The notes beneath the pieces were generated by a model, which had not been told where the DNA came from, searched no databases, and saw nothing but the letters and a program-made list of their open reading frames with translations. The position numbers were made by a program, and so were the translations under genes. Below, in pieces: positions 25,454-34,444 of a DNA stretch of 64,000 nucleotides; position 1 is the stretch's first letter, and the number at the start of each line of letters is the position of its first letter. The DNA comes from Gottfriedia sp049568075. Its GTDB lineage: Bacteria; Bacillota; Bacilli; Bacillales; Bacillaceae_G. The stretch is from the NCBI GenBank assembly GCA_049568075.1, contig CP144911.1, one strand, 5' to 3'.

Positions 25454-26626
25454 TTATTTCCCTTTATTACGTGTCATTACGTCAAATACAACCGCAAGAA
25501 CAAGTACTGCTCCTCGAATGATGTATTGGTATGAAATATCAATACCCATTAAGTTCATCCCACTTGTTAATGAAGCCATTACGAATGCACCAATAATTGT
25601 ACCTGTTACTTTACCTACACCACCAGCAGCAGAAACACCACCTACATAAGCTGCAGCAATTGCATCTAACTCAAACATTGTACCTGCTTGGGGAGAAGCA
25701 GATGCAAGTCGAGCTGTAAACAATACGCCTGAAAGGGCTGCAAGCATACTCATTGAACCGAATACAATGTAAGTGATTTTCTTTACGCTAATTCCACTTA
25801 ACTGTGCTGCTTCAGGGTTCCCACCAACTGCATAAATGTGACGCCCTAAAGGAGTTCTTGTTGTAATGAAGTGGTAGACTACTACTACAATAAACATGAT
25901 CACAGCAGTCCAAGAAATTCCTTGATAGCCTGCAAGAATATAGGAAATATAACCAATGATACCGGAAATAAACAATAATTTTATGATTTGCATTGGCATT
26001 GAAAGTACTTCAAAACCGTACTTTATGTTTACGCTTCTCTTTTTAAAGTCGCTCCATATAAGAAGAATAATACAGATGGCACCAATTAATAGTGTTGAGA
26101 TGTGTAAACCGTTCAAATCTCCTAAACTAGGAATATAGCCATTTCCAATTGCCTTAAAGCTTTCGTTAGCAACGATAATCGTACCAGTTTTAACAAGAGA
26201 CATTAGTAGTAATCCCTTGAATATTAACATTCCTGCTAGTGACACTACGAATGATGGAATTCCTAAATTAGCAACGAAGAATCCATTTATTAAACCAATA
26301 ATAGCTCCAAATACTAGAACTGCAATAATAGAGATCCAAACTGGCATTCCATGTGTTAGAAATAGAGCAACCACTGCCCCTAGAAAACCAGCAACAAACC
26401 CAACTGAAAGGTCAATATGACGAATGACAATAACTAGTGTCATCCCTACAGCAAGAACAGCTACATAACCTGTCATATTGATTAAATCACTTAAATTACG
26501 AGATGACATAAATAGTCCATCTGTATTTAAAGTAAACACTAACATTATTACTGCAAGTGCAATATACATTCCATATTCACGGATGTTTTTCCTTAATAAC
26601 ATGCCTGCTTCTTGAAAAAAGTTCAT
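25454..26626 (-). CDS. mmsB: Sugar ABC transporter permease, MmsB/GguB (XylH) type
   Basis: 390 residues with ten or more membrane helices. The permease loop that contacts the ATPase is visible as GGNPEAAQLSGISVKKITY, and the YVGGVSAAGGVGKVTGTIIGAF stretch is typical for ribose/xylose-class permeases. It forms the channel for sugars delivered by the ChvE-like lipoprotein. I prefer the ATG at 26626 (MNFFQEAG), with GAGAGG nine bases upstream, over the TTG at 26635 that touches that site. It starts 15 bases after the stop of the ATPase gene, so the two are cotranscribed. Confidence 0.93.
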   Translation of the reverse strand: MNFFQEAGMLLRKNIREYGMYIALAVIMLVFTLNTDGLFMSSRNLSDLINMTGYVAVLAVGMTLVIVIRHIDLSVGFVAGFLGAVVALFLTHGMPVWISIIAVLVFGAIIGLINGFFVANLGIPSFVVSLAGMLIFKGLLLMSLVKTGTIIVANESFKAIGNGYIPSLGDLNGLHISTLLIGAICIILLIWSDFKKRSVNIKYGFEVLSMPMQIIKLLFISGIIGYISYILAGYQGISWTAVIMFIVVVVYHFITTRTPLGRHIYAVGGNPEAAQLSGISVKKITYIVFGSMSMLAALSGVLFTARLASASPQAGTMFELDAIAAAYVGGVSAAGGVGKVTGTIIGAFVMASLTSGMNLMGIDISYQYIIRGAVLVLAVVFDVMTRNKGK

Positions 26627-26641
26627 TTTATTCAACCTCTC

Positions 26642-28156
26642 TTAAACGGTAGCTAGAGCCATAACGCTCTCTTGAGTTGCTTCTTCTCTTGATAATTCCC
26701 CGGTTATTTTACCTTCTGCCATAACATAAATTCGGTCACTCATACCAAGGACTTCTGGAAGTTCAGAGGAAATCATGATAATGCTCATGCCTTGTTCAAC
26801 CAGTAGATTCATAAAACTATAGATTTCAAATTTTGCACCTACGTCTATTCCACGAGTAGGTTCATCGAGTATAAGTACGTTTGGATTTGTAAATAACCAT
26901 TTACTCAATGATACTTTTTGCTGATTACCACCACTTAATTTTCCAACGATTGAAGTAATTGAAGGAGCTTTTATGTTTAACTTGTTTAAGTAATCATTTG
27001 CAACGACGATTTCTTCATGTTGATTAATCACGCTTGACTTAGAAATTTCAAATAAGTTCGTAATCGAAATATTATTTTTAATATCTTGTTCAAGGATTAA
27101 TCCATCACCTTTACGATCCTCTGTCACATAGGCTACTCCAGCTTTAATTGCATCTTTTGGATGTTTAAAACGCTTTTGCTCACCTTGCACTAAGACGGTA
27201 CCGTCAAGTTTGAAATTTGTAGGATTTCCAAAAATACTTTTCGCAAGTTCGGTTCGACCTGATCCCATCAATCCAGCAATACCGATAATTTCACCTTTTC
27301 GAACATTTAGATTGATATTATGAAGAATCTTTCTACCTAATTTTGGATCGTATACATTCCAGTCTTTTAATTCTAATGAAACTTCACCAAACTTTTGGTT
27401 TGGACGTTTCGGATAAATATCGTCAATTTCGCGACCAACCATGTGCTTTATTATTGTGTTTTCGGTGATTTCTTCTTTATTTAAAGAGCAAATTGTTTTC
27501 CCGTCGCGAAGTACAGTAACCGTATCCGCAACAGCAATTACTTCTTTAAGTTTATGCGAAATCATAATACAAGAAATTCCTTGATTTTTTAATTCTCCCA
27601 TCAAGAAAAGTAGGTTTTCACTATCATCTTCATTTAAGGCAGCAGTGGGCTCATCGAGAATAAGTAATTTAACATCTTTACTAAGTGCTTTTGCTATTTC
27701 AACAAGTTGTTGCTTCCCTACACCTAACTCTTTAATTTGCACGTCAGGATTTACATCTAGTTTTACTTTTTTAAGCAATTCAATTGCTTTTACAATCGTT
27801 TCATTGAAATCAACGGTCATTCCCTTTTTAATTTCATGACCGATAAAAATATTTTCGTATACAGACAGCTCTGGAAAAAGAGATAACTCTTGATAAATGA
27901 TTCCGATACCTTTTTTTTCACTATCGCTTATTTTTGAAAACTTTTGAACTTCATCTTCAAAAACAATATCGCCTGTATATGTTCCAAATGGATAAATACC
28001 ACTTAAAACTTTCATTAAGGTTGATTTTCCAGCACCATTTTCACCAACTAAGCAATGTATTTCCCCTTTTCTAACCTTGAAGTTAACATCACTTAATGCT
28101 TTAACACCTGGAAACTCTTTTGTGATATTTCTCATCTCTAAAATAAATTCACTCAT
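26642..28156 (-). CDS. mmsA: Sugar ABC transporter ATP-binding protein, MmsA/GguA (XylG) type
   Basis: 504 residues, two fused ATPase domains as in ribose/xylose/multiple-monosaccharide importers. First domain: Walker A GENGAGKST, signature LGVGKQQLVEIAKAL, Walker B LLILDEPTAAL. Second: degenerate Walker A GLMGSGRTEL, signature LSGGNQQKVSLSKWL and LILDEPTRGIDVG. The insert IYPFGTYTGDIVFEDE is typical of the xylose/multiple-sugar group. It powers sugar uptake with the permease downstream. The ATG at 28156 has GGGAGA eight bases upstream. A hairpin separates it from the binding-protein gene and may set a lower expression level. Confidence 0.95.
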   Translation of the reverse strand: MSEFILEMRNITKEFPGVKALSDVNFKVRKGEIHCLVGENGAGKSTLMKVLSGIYPFGTYTGDIVFEDEVQKFSKISDSEKKGIGIIYQELSLFPELSVYENIFIGHEIKKGMTVDFNETIVKAIELLKKVKLDVNPDVQIKELGVGKQQLVEIAKALSKDVKLLILDEPTAALNEDDSENLLFLMGELKNQGISCIMISHKLKEVIAVADTVTVLRDGKTICSLNKEEITENTIIKHMVGREIDDIYPKRPNQKFGEVSLELKDWNVYDPKLGRKILHNINLNVRKGEIIGIAGLMGSGRTELAKSIFGNPTNFKLDGTVLVQGEQKRFKHPKDAIKAGVAYVTEDRKGDGLILEQDIKNNISITNLFEISKSSVINQHEEIVVANDYLNKLNIKAPSITSIVGKLSGGNQQKVSLSKWLFTNPNVLILDEPTRGIDVGAKFEIYSFMNLLVEQGMSIIMISSELPEVLGMSDRIYVMAEGKITGELSREEATQESVMALATV

Positions 28157-28214
28157 ATGATCAGTCTCCCGAATTTGCCATCTACTTGAGTCATTGATTA
28201 AATTGAATAATTAA

Positions 28215-28247
28215 CAAAATAGTGACGGTTAGACCATCACTATTTTG
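28215..28247 (-). terminator. Intra-operon hairpin after the binding-protein gene (attenuator or mRNA stabiliser)
   Basis: CAAAATAGTGA pairs with TCACTATTTTG. The following minus-strand sequence is only partly T-rich, so partial read-through into mmsA is expected. Confidence 0.65.
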
Positions 28248-28267
28248 CAAGGTTTTCCTTCTATTAA

Positions 28268-29416
28268 TTACTTCAATCCAGTGAAGTCTGAAGCACTATA
28301 GTATCCAGAATCAACTAAGTCTTTCTTCACTGTGCTTTGATCAACAACAATAATATCTGTTTGTTTTGTTTTGATATCAGCTTTACCGTTGTTTGTTACG
28401 CCTGAAGCATCAGGTGTTTCATTTTTTAAGATTGAAGTTGCAGTAGCGATTGCATCTTTAACTAAAGTACGAACATCTTTGAAAACAGTCATTGACTGTT
28501 TTCCATCGATAATGTATTGTACAGAAGCTTTTTCAGCATCTTGACCAGAAATTACATATGAAGATACGTCTTTATCTGATTTAAATGTATCAGCGATTGA
28601 ACGAGCAGTTCCATCGTTTGGAGCAAGAACTAATACATCGCCTTTATCAGCTTTTGAAGCTTTTGTTAAGTTAGAAGCAGTTAAGTTTTTAGCTACATTG
28701 AAGTCCCAGTTAGTTGTAACTTGACCAATAATTTTTGCTTGCTCATCACGAGTTAAATCAGCTTTAGCTTTTAAGCTATTTGCAGCTGCTGAATTCTCAA
28801 CTTTGAATGTACCATCAGCAATTTTTGGTTGAAGAACTTTCCAAGCACCTTGGAAGAATAAGAATGCATTGTTATCAGATGCAGCACCTGCATATAGATA
28901 TAAAGGTTGACCTGATTTACCTGAAGCATGGTCTACAAGATATTGTGCTTGTGCAGCACCTACAGCAACGCTATCGAATGATACATAGTAATCAACTGCG
29001 TCAGTACCTGTAATTAAACGATCGTAAGAAATTACTTTAACACCAGCAGCTTTTGCAGCTTCAGCTGAAGCAGCAGCAGCAGCACCGTCTTGAGGACAAA
29101 TAATTAAAACTTTGATGCCTTTTGCAATTAAAGAATCAACGTTTGCTTTTTCTTTAGCAGAGTCACCTTGTGAGAATAAAATTTCAACTGAATAATCTGT
29201 ATCTTTTAAAGCATTTTTAAAGCGAGTTTCATCTTGAGTCCAACGTGGCTCATCTTTCGTAGGTAAAACGATACCAATATCAACTTTACCATTTTTACTT
29301 TTCTTACCAGCAGAAGTGCTATCACTTGATGTTGCTGAAGATCCACATCCAGCTGCAACAAGAGTCATTACTAAAAATACTGAAATTATTGCAAAAATCT
29401 TTGATAACTTTTTCAA
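28268..29416 (-). CDS. chvE: Sugar-binding lipoprotein of a multiple-monosaccharide ABC transporter (ChvE family)
   Basis: 382 residues. Lipoprotein signal MKKLSKIFAIISVFLVMTLV with lipobox VAAGC (Cys24). The mature protein is a periplasmic-binding-protein type I fold; matches I recall to ChvE include PTKDEPRW, SYDRLITGTDAVDYYVSFD, DNNAFLFFQGAWKVLQP, VISGQDAEKASVQYIIDGK and TVFKDVRTL. It would capture aldoses such as xylose, glucose or galactose outside the cell. The TTG start at 29416 has AAGGGGG six or seven bases upstream. Two cre-like sites lie upstream, and the three-component sensor genes precede it. Confidence 0.93.
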   Translation of the reverse strand: MKKLSKIFAIISVFLVMTLVAAGCGSSATSSDSTSAGKKSKNGKVDIGIVLPTKDEPRWTQDETRFKNALKDTDYSVEILFSQGDSAKEKANVDSLIAKGIKVLIICPQDGAAAAASAEAAKAAGVKVISYDRLITGTDAVDYYVSFDSVAVGAAQAQYLVDHASGKSGQPLYLYAGAASDNNAFLFFQGAWKVLQPKIADGTFKVENSAAANSLKAKADLTRDEQAKIIGQVTTNWDFNVAKNLTASNLTKASKADKGDVLVLAPNDGTARSIADTFKSDKDVSSYVISGQDAEKASVQYIIDGKQSMTVFKDVRTLVKDAIATATSILKNETPDASGVTNNGKADIKTKQTDIIVVDQSTVKKDLVDSGYYSASDFTGLK

Positions 29417-29475
29417 AGTGTTTCCCCCTTTTTTTCTGGTTACGCTTACATAAATAAGGTTATCACGATTTTTAT

Positions 29476-29489
29476 TGGAAACGCTTACC
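29476..29489. promoter_or_regulatory. cre-like site 1 upstream of chvE
   Basis: TGGAAACGCTTACC (plus strand) or its complement matches the CcpA consensus TGWAANCGNTNWCA at 12 of 14 positions, 60 bases before the chvE start. Confidence 0.5.
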
Positions 29490-29538
29490 CATTTCCTTCA
29501 CTCTTTTGTCTATTATCTGCACTAATTTACCTAAACTT

Positions 29539-29552
29539 AGAAAACGTTTACA
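29539..29552. promoter_or_regulatory. cre-like site 2 upstream of chvE
   Basis: AGAAAACGTTTACA matches TGWAANCGNTNWCA at 13 of 14 positions, 123 bases before the chvE start. Together with site 1 it suggests catabolite repression of the transporter by CcpA. Confidence 0.6.
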
Positions 29553-29790
29553 TTCAGAATATTAAAACTAGCATTATCTTAACTTTGGGACATATTAGTA
29601 CAGTTAATTTCGATTCAAAACAAAAAAGAGTCAAACAGCAACTTGATAAAAGTATGTACAAATTAAAAAGCAATTCGTAAATACGATCATTAAGTATGTC
29701 GTTAGACTCTTTTAACAATAAATATTCAAATACAGTAAATAATCGTTTATCAGTTCAAATTCAAGTATTCAAATTCTCCTCTTATTCCCT

Positions 29791-31332
29791 TTAAATATTC
29801 ATTAATACCTTTTTTCGATATTCCTTAGGAGATTCATTCGTACATTTTTTAAATACTCGGCTAAAATAATTTGGATCATTATAGCCCACTTGGTAACAAA
29901 TTTCTTTTAAATTCAATTCTCTTTTTTCCATTAATTGTTTTGCTTTATTGATTCTCAAATTCATTAAATAATCACTGAAAGTCTCACCTGTTTGCTTTTT
30001 AAATAGTTTGCTAAAGTAGACTGGATTCAATTTTAAATAATTAGCCACTTGCTCAAGTGAGAGATCCTCAATGAAGTGATGAGCGATATATTCCCTCGCC
30101 AGTATCATCAGATGATTCGTTTTGATTTCTTTTTCTCGATCAATCTTTGTAATTAAATTAATGATTTGTTGCTCCACAAACATCTTCAATTGACTGATTT
30201 CATTAATGTCTGGAATATGAAATTTCTCAACTTCAATCGATGAACTACGGAGAGATTGGAAAATTTGATTAAATAGTGAATTTAATTCCCTTCTAACTTG
30301 CTTAACATGATAATTAACAAATCTTTCATACAAATTATTAAATTGGTTCATAACTTCTTCCAAATCAGCTTTTCTAAAAGTATCAATTAAAACTTGTTTT
30401 TCCTCGTTCGGTATACTTAAAGAAAGATTTACTGAATGCAGATTAACACGTGTTAACTCATCACATTCTAAACTTGCATGAAATGCCTCATTATAAGATT
30501 GTCGTAAACCTTCAATTCCTTGCTTTAAAGACCCAATACCAATCACTGTTTGATAACCAGTTTGATTTTCTATGTATTCAATGGTTTTTAAAGCATCTTG
30601 ATAGAGTACAAGCGATTGAAGATCAGCTTCTCGATTTGGCTGTACTGGAATAAATATGGCTAATTGCCCATCTACAACAGGGCTAATTAAACAATTCCTA
30701 GAAGATTTCATAAAATGCCTTACACATTCATAAATTCTCCTCTGCTCCTTGTCATTTTGACTAATTTCTTTAGGCAATTTAATGACGTTCGCATATCCTA
30801 ACTCGATTTCAAAACCGAGAATACTAGACAGTTGAGACACATTTAGTTCTTGAACAGTGTTAAACATTAACATTAACGTATATTCATTTTCAGTGAGAGG
30901 ACGTATAATCGATAAATTTTCAATAGCCTCTAATTCTTGTAATCTTTTCTTATGATCATCTTCTATTTCATCAATCATCTTTTGAAGTAATGAAATGATA
31001 TGATCCTTTTTAGCAGGCTTCAAAATATAATCTTTAACACCTAATGAAATGGCTTCTTGTGCATACGTAAAATAGTCATATGCTGTGACAATGAATATTT
31101 TCGTATCAGGTAGTTTTTGCTTTATAACCGATACAGCTTCAAGCCCTTGAATACCAGGCATTTTTATATCCATAAAGATAATATGAGGCTGGTATTCTAT
31201 TGATTTTTCAATCGCAACTCGTCCATTTTCAGCCTGTTCAAATTGAAATAGATTAGGCATTGAACGGTTAATCATCAGTTCAAGTCCCTCGCGCTCTATT
31301 GGTTCATCATCTACAATTAATAAGCGGTACAT
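29791..31332 (-). CDS. YesN-type response regulator with AraC DNA-binding domain
   Basis: 513 residues starting MYRLLIVDDEPIEREGLEL. Receiver domain at 1-125 with phospho-acceptor Asp in HIIFMDIKMPG and Lys in DYILKPAKKDH; a long middle domain; and two AraC helix-turn-helix motifs at the C-terminus (LSLEQVANYLKLNPVYFSKLFKK and ICYQVGYNDPNYFSRVFKK regions). The ATG at 31332 has AAGGAGG five bases upstream; an in-frame TTG at 31347 overlaps it. It starts 17 bases after the kinase stop. In Clostridium a YesN partner of XylFII-LytS activates xylose transport genes; the chvE-mmsAB genes just downstream are the probable target. Confidence 0.93.
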   Translation of the reverse strand: MYRLLIVDDEPIEREGLELMINRSMPNLFQFEQAENGRVAIEKSIEYQPHIIFMDIKMPGIQGLEAVSVIKQKLPDTKIFIVTAYDYFTYAQEAISLGVKDYILKPAKKDHIISLLQKMIDEIEDDHKKRLQELEAIENLSIIRPLTENEYTLMLMFNTVQELNVSQLSSILGFEIELGYANVIKLPKEISQNDKEQRRIYECVRHFMKSSRNCLISPVVDGQLAIFIPVQPNREADLQSLVLYQDALKTIEYIENQTGYQTVIGIGSLKQGIEGLRQSYNEAFHASLECDELTRVNLHSVNLSLSIPNEEKQVLIDTFRKADLEEVMNQFNNLYERFVNYHVKQVRRELNSLFNQIFQSLRSSSIEVEKFHIPDINEISQLKMFVEQQIINLITKIDREKEIKTNHLMILAREYIAHHFIEDLSLEQVANYLKLNPVYFSKLFKKQTGETFSDYLMNLRINKAKQLMEKRELNLKEICYQVGYNDPNYFSRVFKKCTNESPKEYRKKVLMNI

Positions 31333-31349
31333 AGTTACCTCCTTCAATT

Positions 31350-32771
31350 TTAAAATTTTGATGAGACAGGCAGCTTTAATATAATGGTTGTCCCTTTATT
31401 TATTTCACTCTTAATATCAACAATATCTTCTTCACCGTAAAAGAGGCGCCAGCGTTTAAATACATTTGTTGTACCTAATCCAGTTGAGCTTTTTTGAGAG
31501 ATGATTGGCATAGACGACGTTAAAAGGGCCTCTCTAGTCTCTTCTTTCATACCAGCACCATTATCATAAATTTCGATGTAAATATATTTTTCTTGATTCT
31601 TGATTGTAATCCCTATTACTGCTCCTTGCTCCATCCCCTCGATACCGTGTATAAATGCGTTTTCAAGAAGTGGTTGCAATGTTAAACAAGGAACTTTATT
31701 TCCTAAACAGGACTCATCTATATTTAATTCAAAGCGTACACGATCTCTAAACCTCGCTTTTTGAATTGAAAAATATTCCTCTGCATTTCTAACTTCTTCG
31801 AAAAGAGTTACCGGCTCGTCTAATTTTCGTAAATTATAACGTAGCAAATTCGATGTCGATACAGTTAGATCGCTCGTTTGCTCAGCCCCTTCAATATAAG
31901 CTAACTTAGATATAACGTTTAACGTATTGAACAGGAAATGCGGGTTGATCTGACTTTGTAAAGCTTTTAACTCAAGCTCCTTTACAAGGCGATCCTTCTC
32001 TACTATTTCAATATTTTTTATCATTAAATTGCTTAAATTCTTAGACATTTCATTGAGGATTTTACCAAGAATACCGATTTCATTATTTCGATACAATGTA
32101 GGTGGATCCACATTAAAATTACCTTTACCAATTTGTTTAGCCATATAAACTAATCGATTGATTGGAATGACGATACTTCTAGACAACCAAATGGCAAAAA
32201 CAATACTAATGATCGTCGTTATAACGAACAACTGGACACCTAATTGATTCATTGACTGAGTATTTGCAATAATCTTACGAAAAATAGGCTGATAATTACT
32301 AAGCTCTAAATCAACTAAGTTTTGACTATCCTCTCTAATAAACCCTGATATTTTCTCTATATCTCGGTATTGATCTGTATAACTTGAAAAATTTTGTGAG
32401 ACTAAATTATCTGTAATCGATGATTCTAACTCTAGAAAAGAATCAATCATATGGGTAAAGTTTTCTAACACAAGCTGATTATTTTTAGTAGCATTATGTG
32501 TTAACAATTCCTTTTTTAATTTTTGTAAGTTGCTTTTATGCTGCAAAATTGATCGATAGTTTTTTGGCTGTGGATTAATAATATAACTACTAACTAAACT
32601 TAAGTTTTCCTGAGTTTCAGAAGAGATTTGTTTATATAAAAATATTTTATTAATCATTAAATTATAACTCTCTTGAACTTTCTTACCATTTTCAAAAACA
32701 AAAAATGAAACTAGATTTAATAAAATAACTAAAATAGGAATAAAAATAAATAACTTTGTCCTAATTTTCAA
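31350..32771 (-). CDS. YesM/LytS-type sensor histidine kinase
   Basis: 473 residues: N-terminal membrane helix (about 7-27), extracellular helical domain, second helix (about 175-195), HAMP, then the His_kinase domain with phospho-acceptor His in QSQINPHFLFNTLNVISK and an HATPase with LLENAFIHGIEGM and DNGAGM. The TTG start at 32771 has AGGAGG seven bases upstream and overlaps the end of the binding-protein gene by 11 bases, so translation is coupled. The kinase would signal to the YesN-type regulator encoded next, with the sugar-binding protein upstream as its ligand sensor. Confidence 0.93.
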   Translation of the reverse strand: MKIRTKLFIFIPILVILLNLVSFFVFENGKKVQESYNLMINKIFLYKQISSETQENLSLVSSYIINPQPKNYRSILQHKSNLQKLKKELLTHNATKNNQLVLENFTHMIDSFLELESSITDNLVSQNFSSYTDQYRDIEKISGFIREDSQNLVDLELSNYQPIFRKIIANTQSMNQLGVQLFVITTIISIVFAIWLSRSIVIPINRLVYMAKQIGKGNFNVDPPTLYRNNEIGILGKILNEMSKNLSNLMIKNIEIVEKDRLVKELELKALQSQINPHFLFNTLNVISKLAYIEGAEQTSDLTVSTSNLLRYNLRKLDEPVTLFEEVRNAEEYFSIQKARFRDRVRFELNIDESCLGNKVPCLTLQPLLENAFIHGIEGMEQGAVIGITIKNQEKYIYIEIYDNGAGMKEETREALLTSSMPIISQKSSTGLGTTNVFKRWRLFYGEEDIVDIKSEINKGTTIILKLPVSSKF

Positions 32772-33753
32772 CGTTTCTCCTCCTGATCAACGTTTCTTTC
32801 GTCACCACCTCGGTTGGTGTAAAATTTTCTTTATTAATAACTTTTCCATGTAACCAGTCGATTAATAAACCTACAGATTGAAAGCCCATTTCATATGGCT
32901 TCTGAATAACTGTTGCTTTAATCGCATCATCTTGAACTGCTTGGAGTGTACCTTCAATGTTATCAAATCCAAAGATCTCAACTTGATTTAACTTTAAATT
33001 TTTTGATGCATTCAAAATGCCAATCGCGTCTAAAGCACTCGTACCAACCATAACTGAAATGTCTTTATTATTACGAAGCATACTTTCAGTTTGAAGCTTT
33101 GCTTGAATAATCGATATATTAGAGGACTCAATATCCTTTACTACTAATTTCGGATGCTTTTTAACAATACTTAAAAATCCGTTTAGTCTCGCCTGCTGAC
33201 TTTCCGACTTTTCACTCCCTATAATAACGCCAATTTTCCCAACACCATTCGTTTCCTCTACAACAACTTTTCCTAACTGCTCTCCCGCGCTAAAATTATT
33301 TGTACCTACATAGGCAATACGCTTACTTTTTGGAGCATCTGTATCAATTGTAATAACAGGAATATGTTGTGTAACCGCTTTATTAATTACGGGTGAAAAA
33401 GTATTCTCATCCAGACTTTGCACGATGATACCATCCACCTGAGAAGCAATTGCCTTTTCTAATAACTTAATTTGTTCTTCCGGACTTGTACGTAAAGGAC
33501 CGATGTACTCAACATTCACTCCATATTTTTCTGCAGCAACATCTGCCCCTTCTTGTACTTTCCTCCAATAAGGATTATCAAACTCCTGCGAAATAAGGAC
33601 AAAATGGAGTTTTTTCTTCGGTTCTACCTCTCGATCCTGTAATTTTTGAACTGAATTTTCAATATTTCTAGCATTTATTTCAAAATGAATAAGTACATAA
33701 ACAAACAATAAAAAAAGTACGCTTAAAATAATCGACCATTTTTTCTCTTCCAT
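32761..33753 (-). CDS. Membrane-anchored sugar-binding protein, XylFII-like sensor component
   Basis: 330 residues starting MEEKKWSIILSVLFLLFVYV, an uncleaved anchor without lipobox. The rest is a Peripla_BP_4 fold: HFVLISQEFDNPYWRKVQEG, DGIIVQSLDENTFSPVI, PVITIDTDAPKSKRIAYVGT and FGFDNIEGTLQAV are the usual strands lining the sugar pocket. Without its own transporter but overlapped with a kinase gene, it most likely presents sugar occupancy to that kinase. I choose the ATG at 33753, with GGGGGA before it; the frame runs 36 codons further upstream without a ribosome site. First gene of the three-gene sensor operon. Confidence 0.88.
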   Translation of the reverse strand: MEEKKWSIILSVLFLLFVYVLIHFEINARNIENSVQKLQDREVEPKKKLHFVLISQEFDNPYWRKVQEGADVAAEKYGVNVEYIGPLRTSPEEQIKLLEKAIASQVDGIIVQSLDENTFSPVINKAVTQHIPVITIDTDAPKSKRIAYVGTNNFSAGEQLGKVVVEETNGVGKIGVIIGSEKSESQQARLNGFLSIVKKHPKLVVKDIESSNISIIQAKLQTESMLRNNKDISVMVGTSALDAIGILNASKNLKLNQVEIFGFDNIEGTLQAVQDDAIKATVIQKPYEMGFQSVGLLIDWLHGKVINKENFTPTEVVTKETLIRRRNVEN

Positions 33754-33987
33754 AACGTCCCCCAGTCCTATATTAAAATAGTACATTTTGATTATACAGT
33801 TTACAAGACTATTAAACTTTACAATTTTTTCCCTTTTATTTAAATGAACGAATGGCTTCATAAATAGATCTTCACAAAATCGGTCTTTAAGCTACATTTA
33901 AATCGTTATATTGGAATTTTTTCAAAAAAAAAATAATCCCATTTCTATAATTGGAGATCTTCATCTTAAAACTAATTCAACTCTAAT

Positions 33988-34062
33988 GCTCACGGCGATA
34001 ATATAATAGTAGAAAGTGTATTAGGAAATGGTAGTACATTTATTGTTCGATTGCCGATTTGA
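33988..34062 (+). pseudogene. Remnant of a histidine kinase C-terminus
   Basis: The plus strand reads AHGDNIIVESVLGNGSTFIV then RLPI and a TGA stop. This is the last strand pair of an HATPase domain (the G2 region and final strand). Nothing upstream continues the kinase, so it is a leftover of a deleted or rearranged gene. Confidence 0.6.
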
Positions 34063-34091
34063 ATATGTATTTGATTTATCGAAAGCAATGA

Positions 34092-34300
34092 ATTGAAATT
34101 TACTGCTTCATGAGGATGTTAATTAGCTGAAAGTTGAATAGCTAAAAAATTGAAATATACTTCCTCATGACTGCTTCATAAGGAAGTTAAATAGCTAAAA
34201 GTTGAATGTACTTCCACATAACTGCTACATGAGGAAGTACAATAGCAAAATGTTGAAAAATACTTACTCATAACTCGTTCATGGTTATGTACTTTTGCAG
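34092..34300 (+). repeat. Tandem array of about 51-bp hairpin repeats
   Basis: Units beginning TTGAA start at 34150, 34202 and 34253 (period 52 and 51), with a shorter variant at 34092. Each holds an ACTTCC...GGAAGT type inverted repeat around CATGACTGCTTCAT-like sequence and ends AATAGCTAAAAG-like. Copies are diverged, roughly 70 to 80 percent alike by eye. No coding frame runs through them. Confidence 0.65.
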
Positions 34301-34390
34301 AAAACTAATGACAAACTCATTTTTCACCAATTTAAAGTCATCTTATAAGGTGGCTTCTTTGTTTTTCAAATTCTAAGAATAGACCTACAA

Positions 34391-34418
34391 AAAAAGGCAA
34401 GCATTAAGCGAGCCTTCT
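34391..34418 (-). terminator. Terminator of the C1q/BclA-like gene
   Basis: On the minus strand AAGGC...GC pairs with GC...GCCTT with two mismatches and is followed by seven Ts. Confidence 0.6.
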
Positions 34419-34444
34419 TAAACGGGATTTTTTATTTAACCTAA

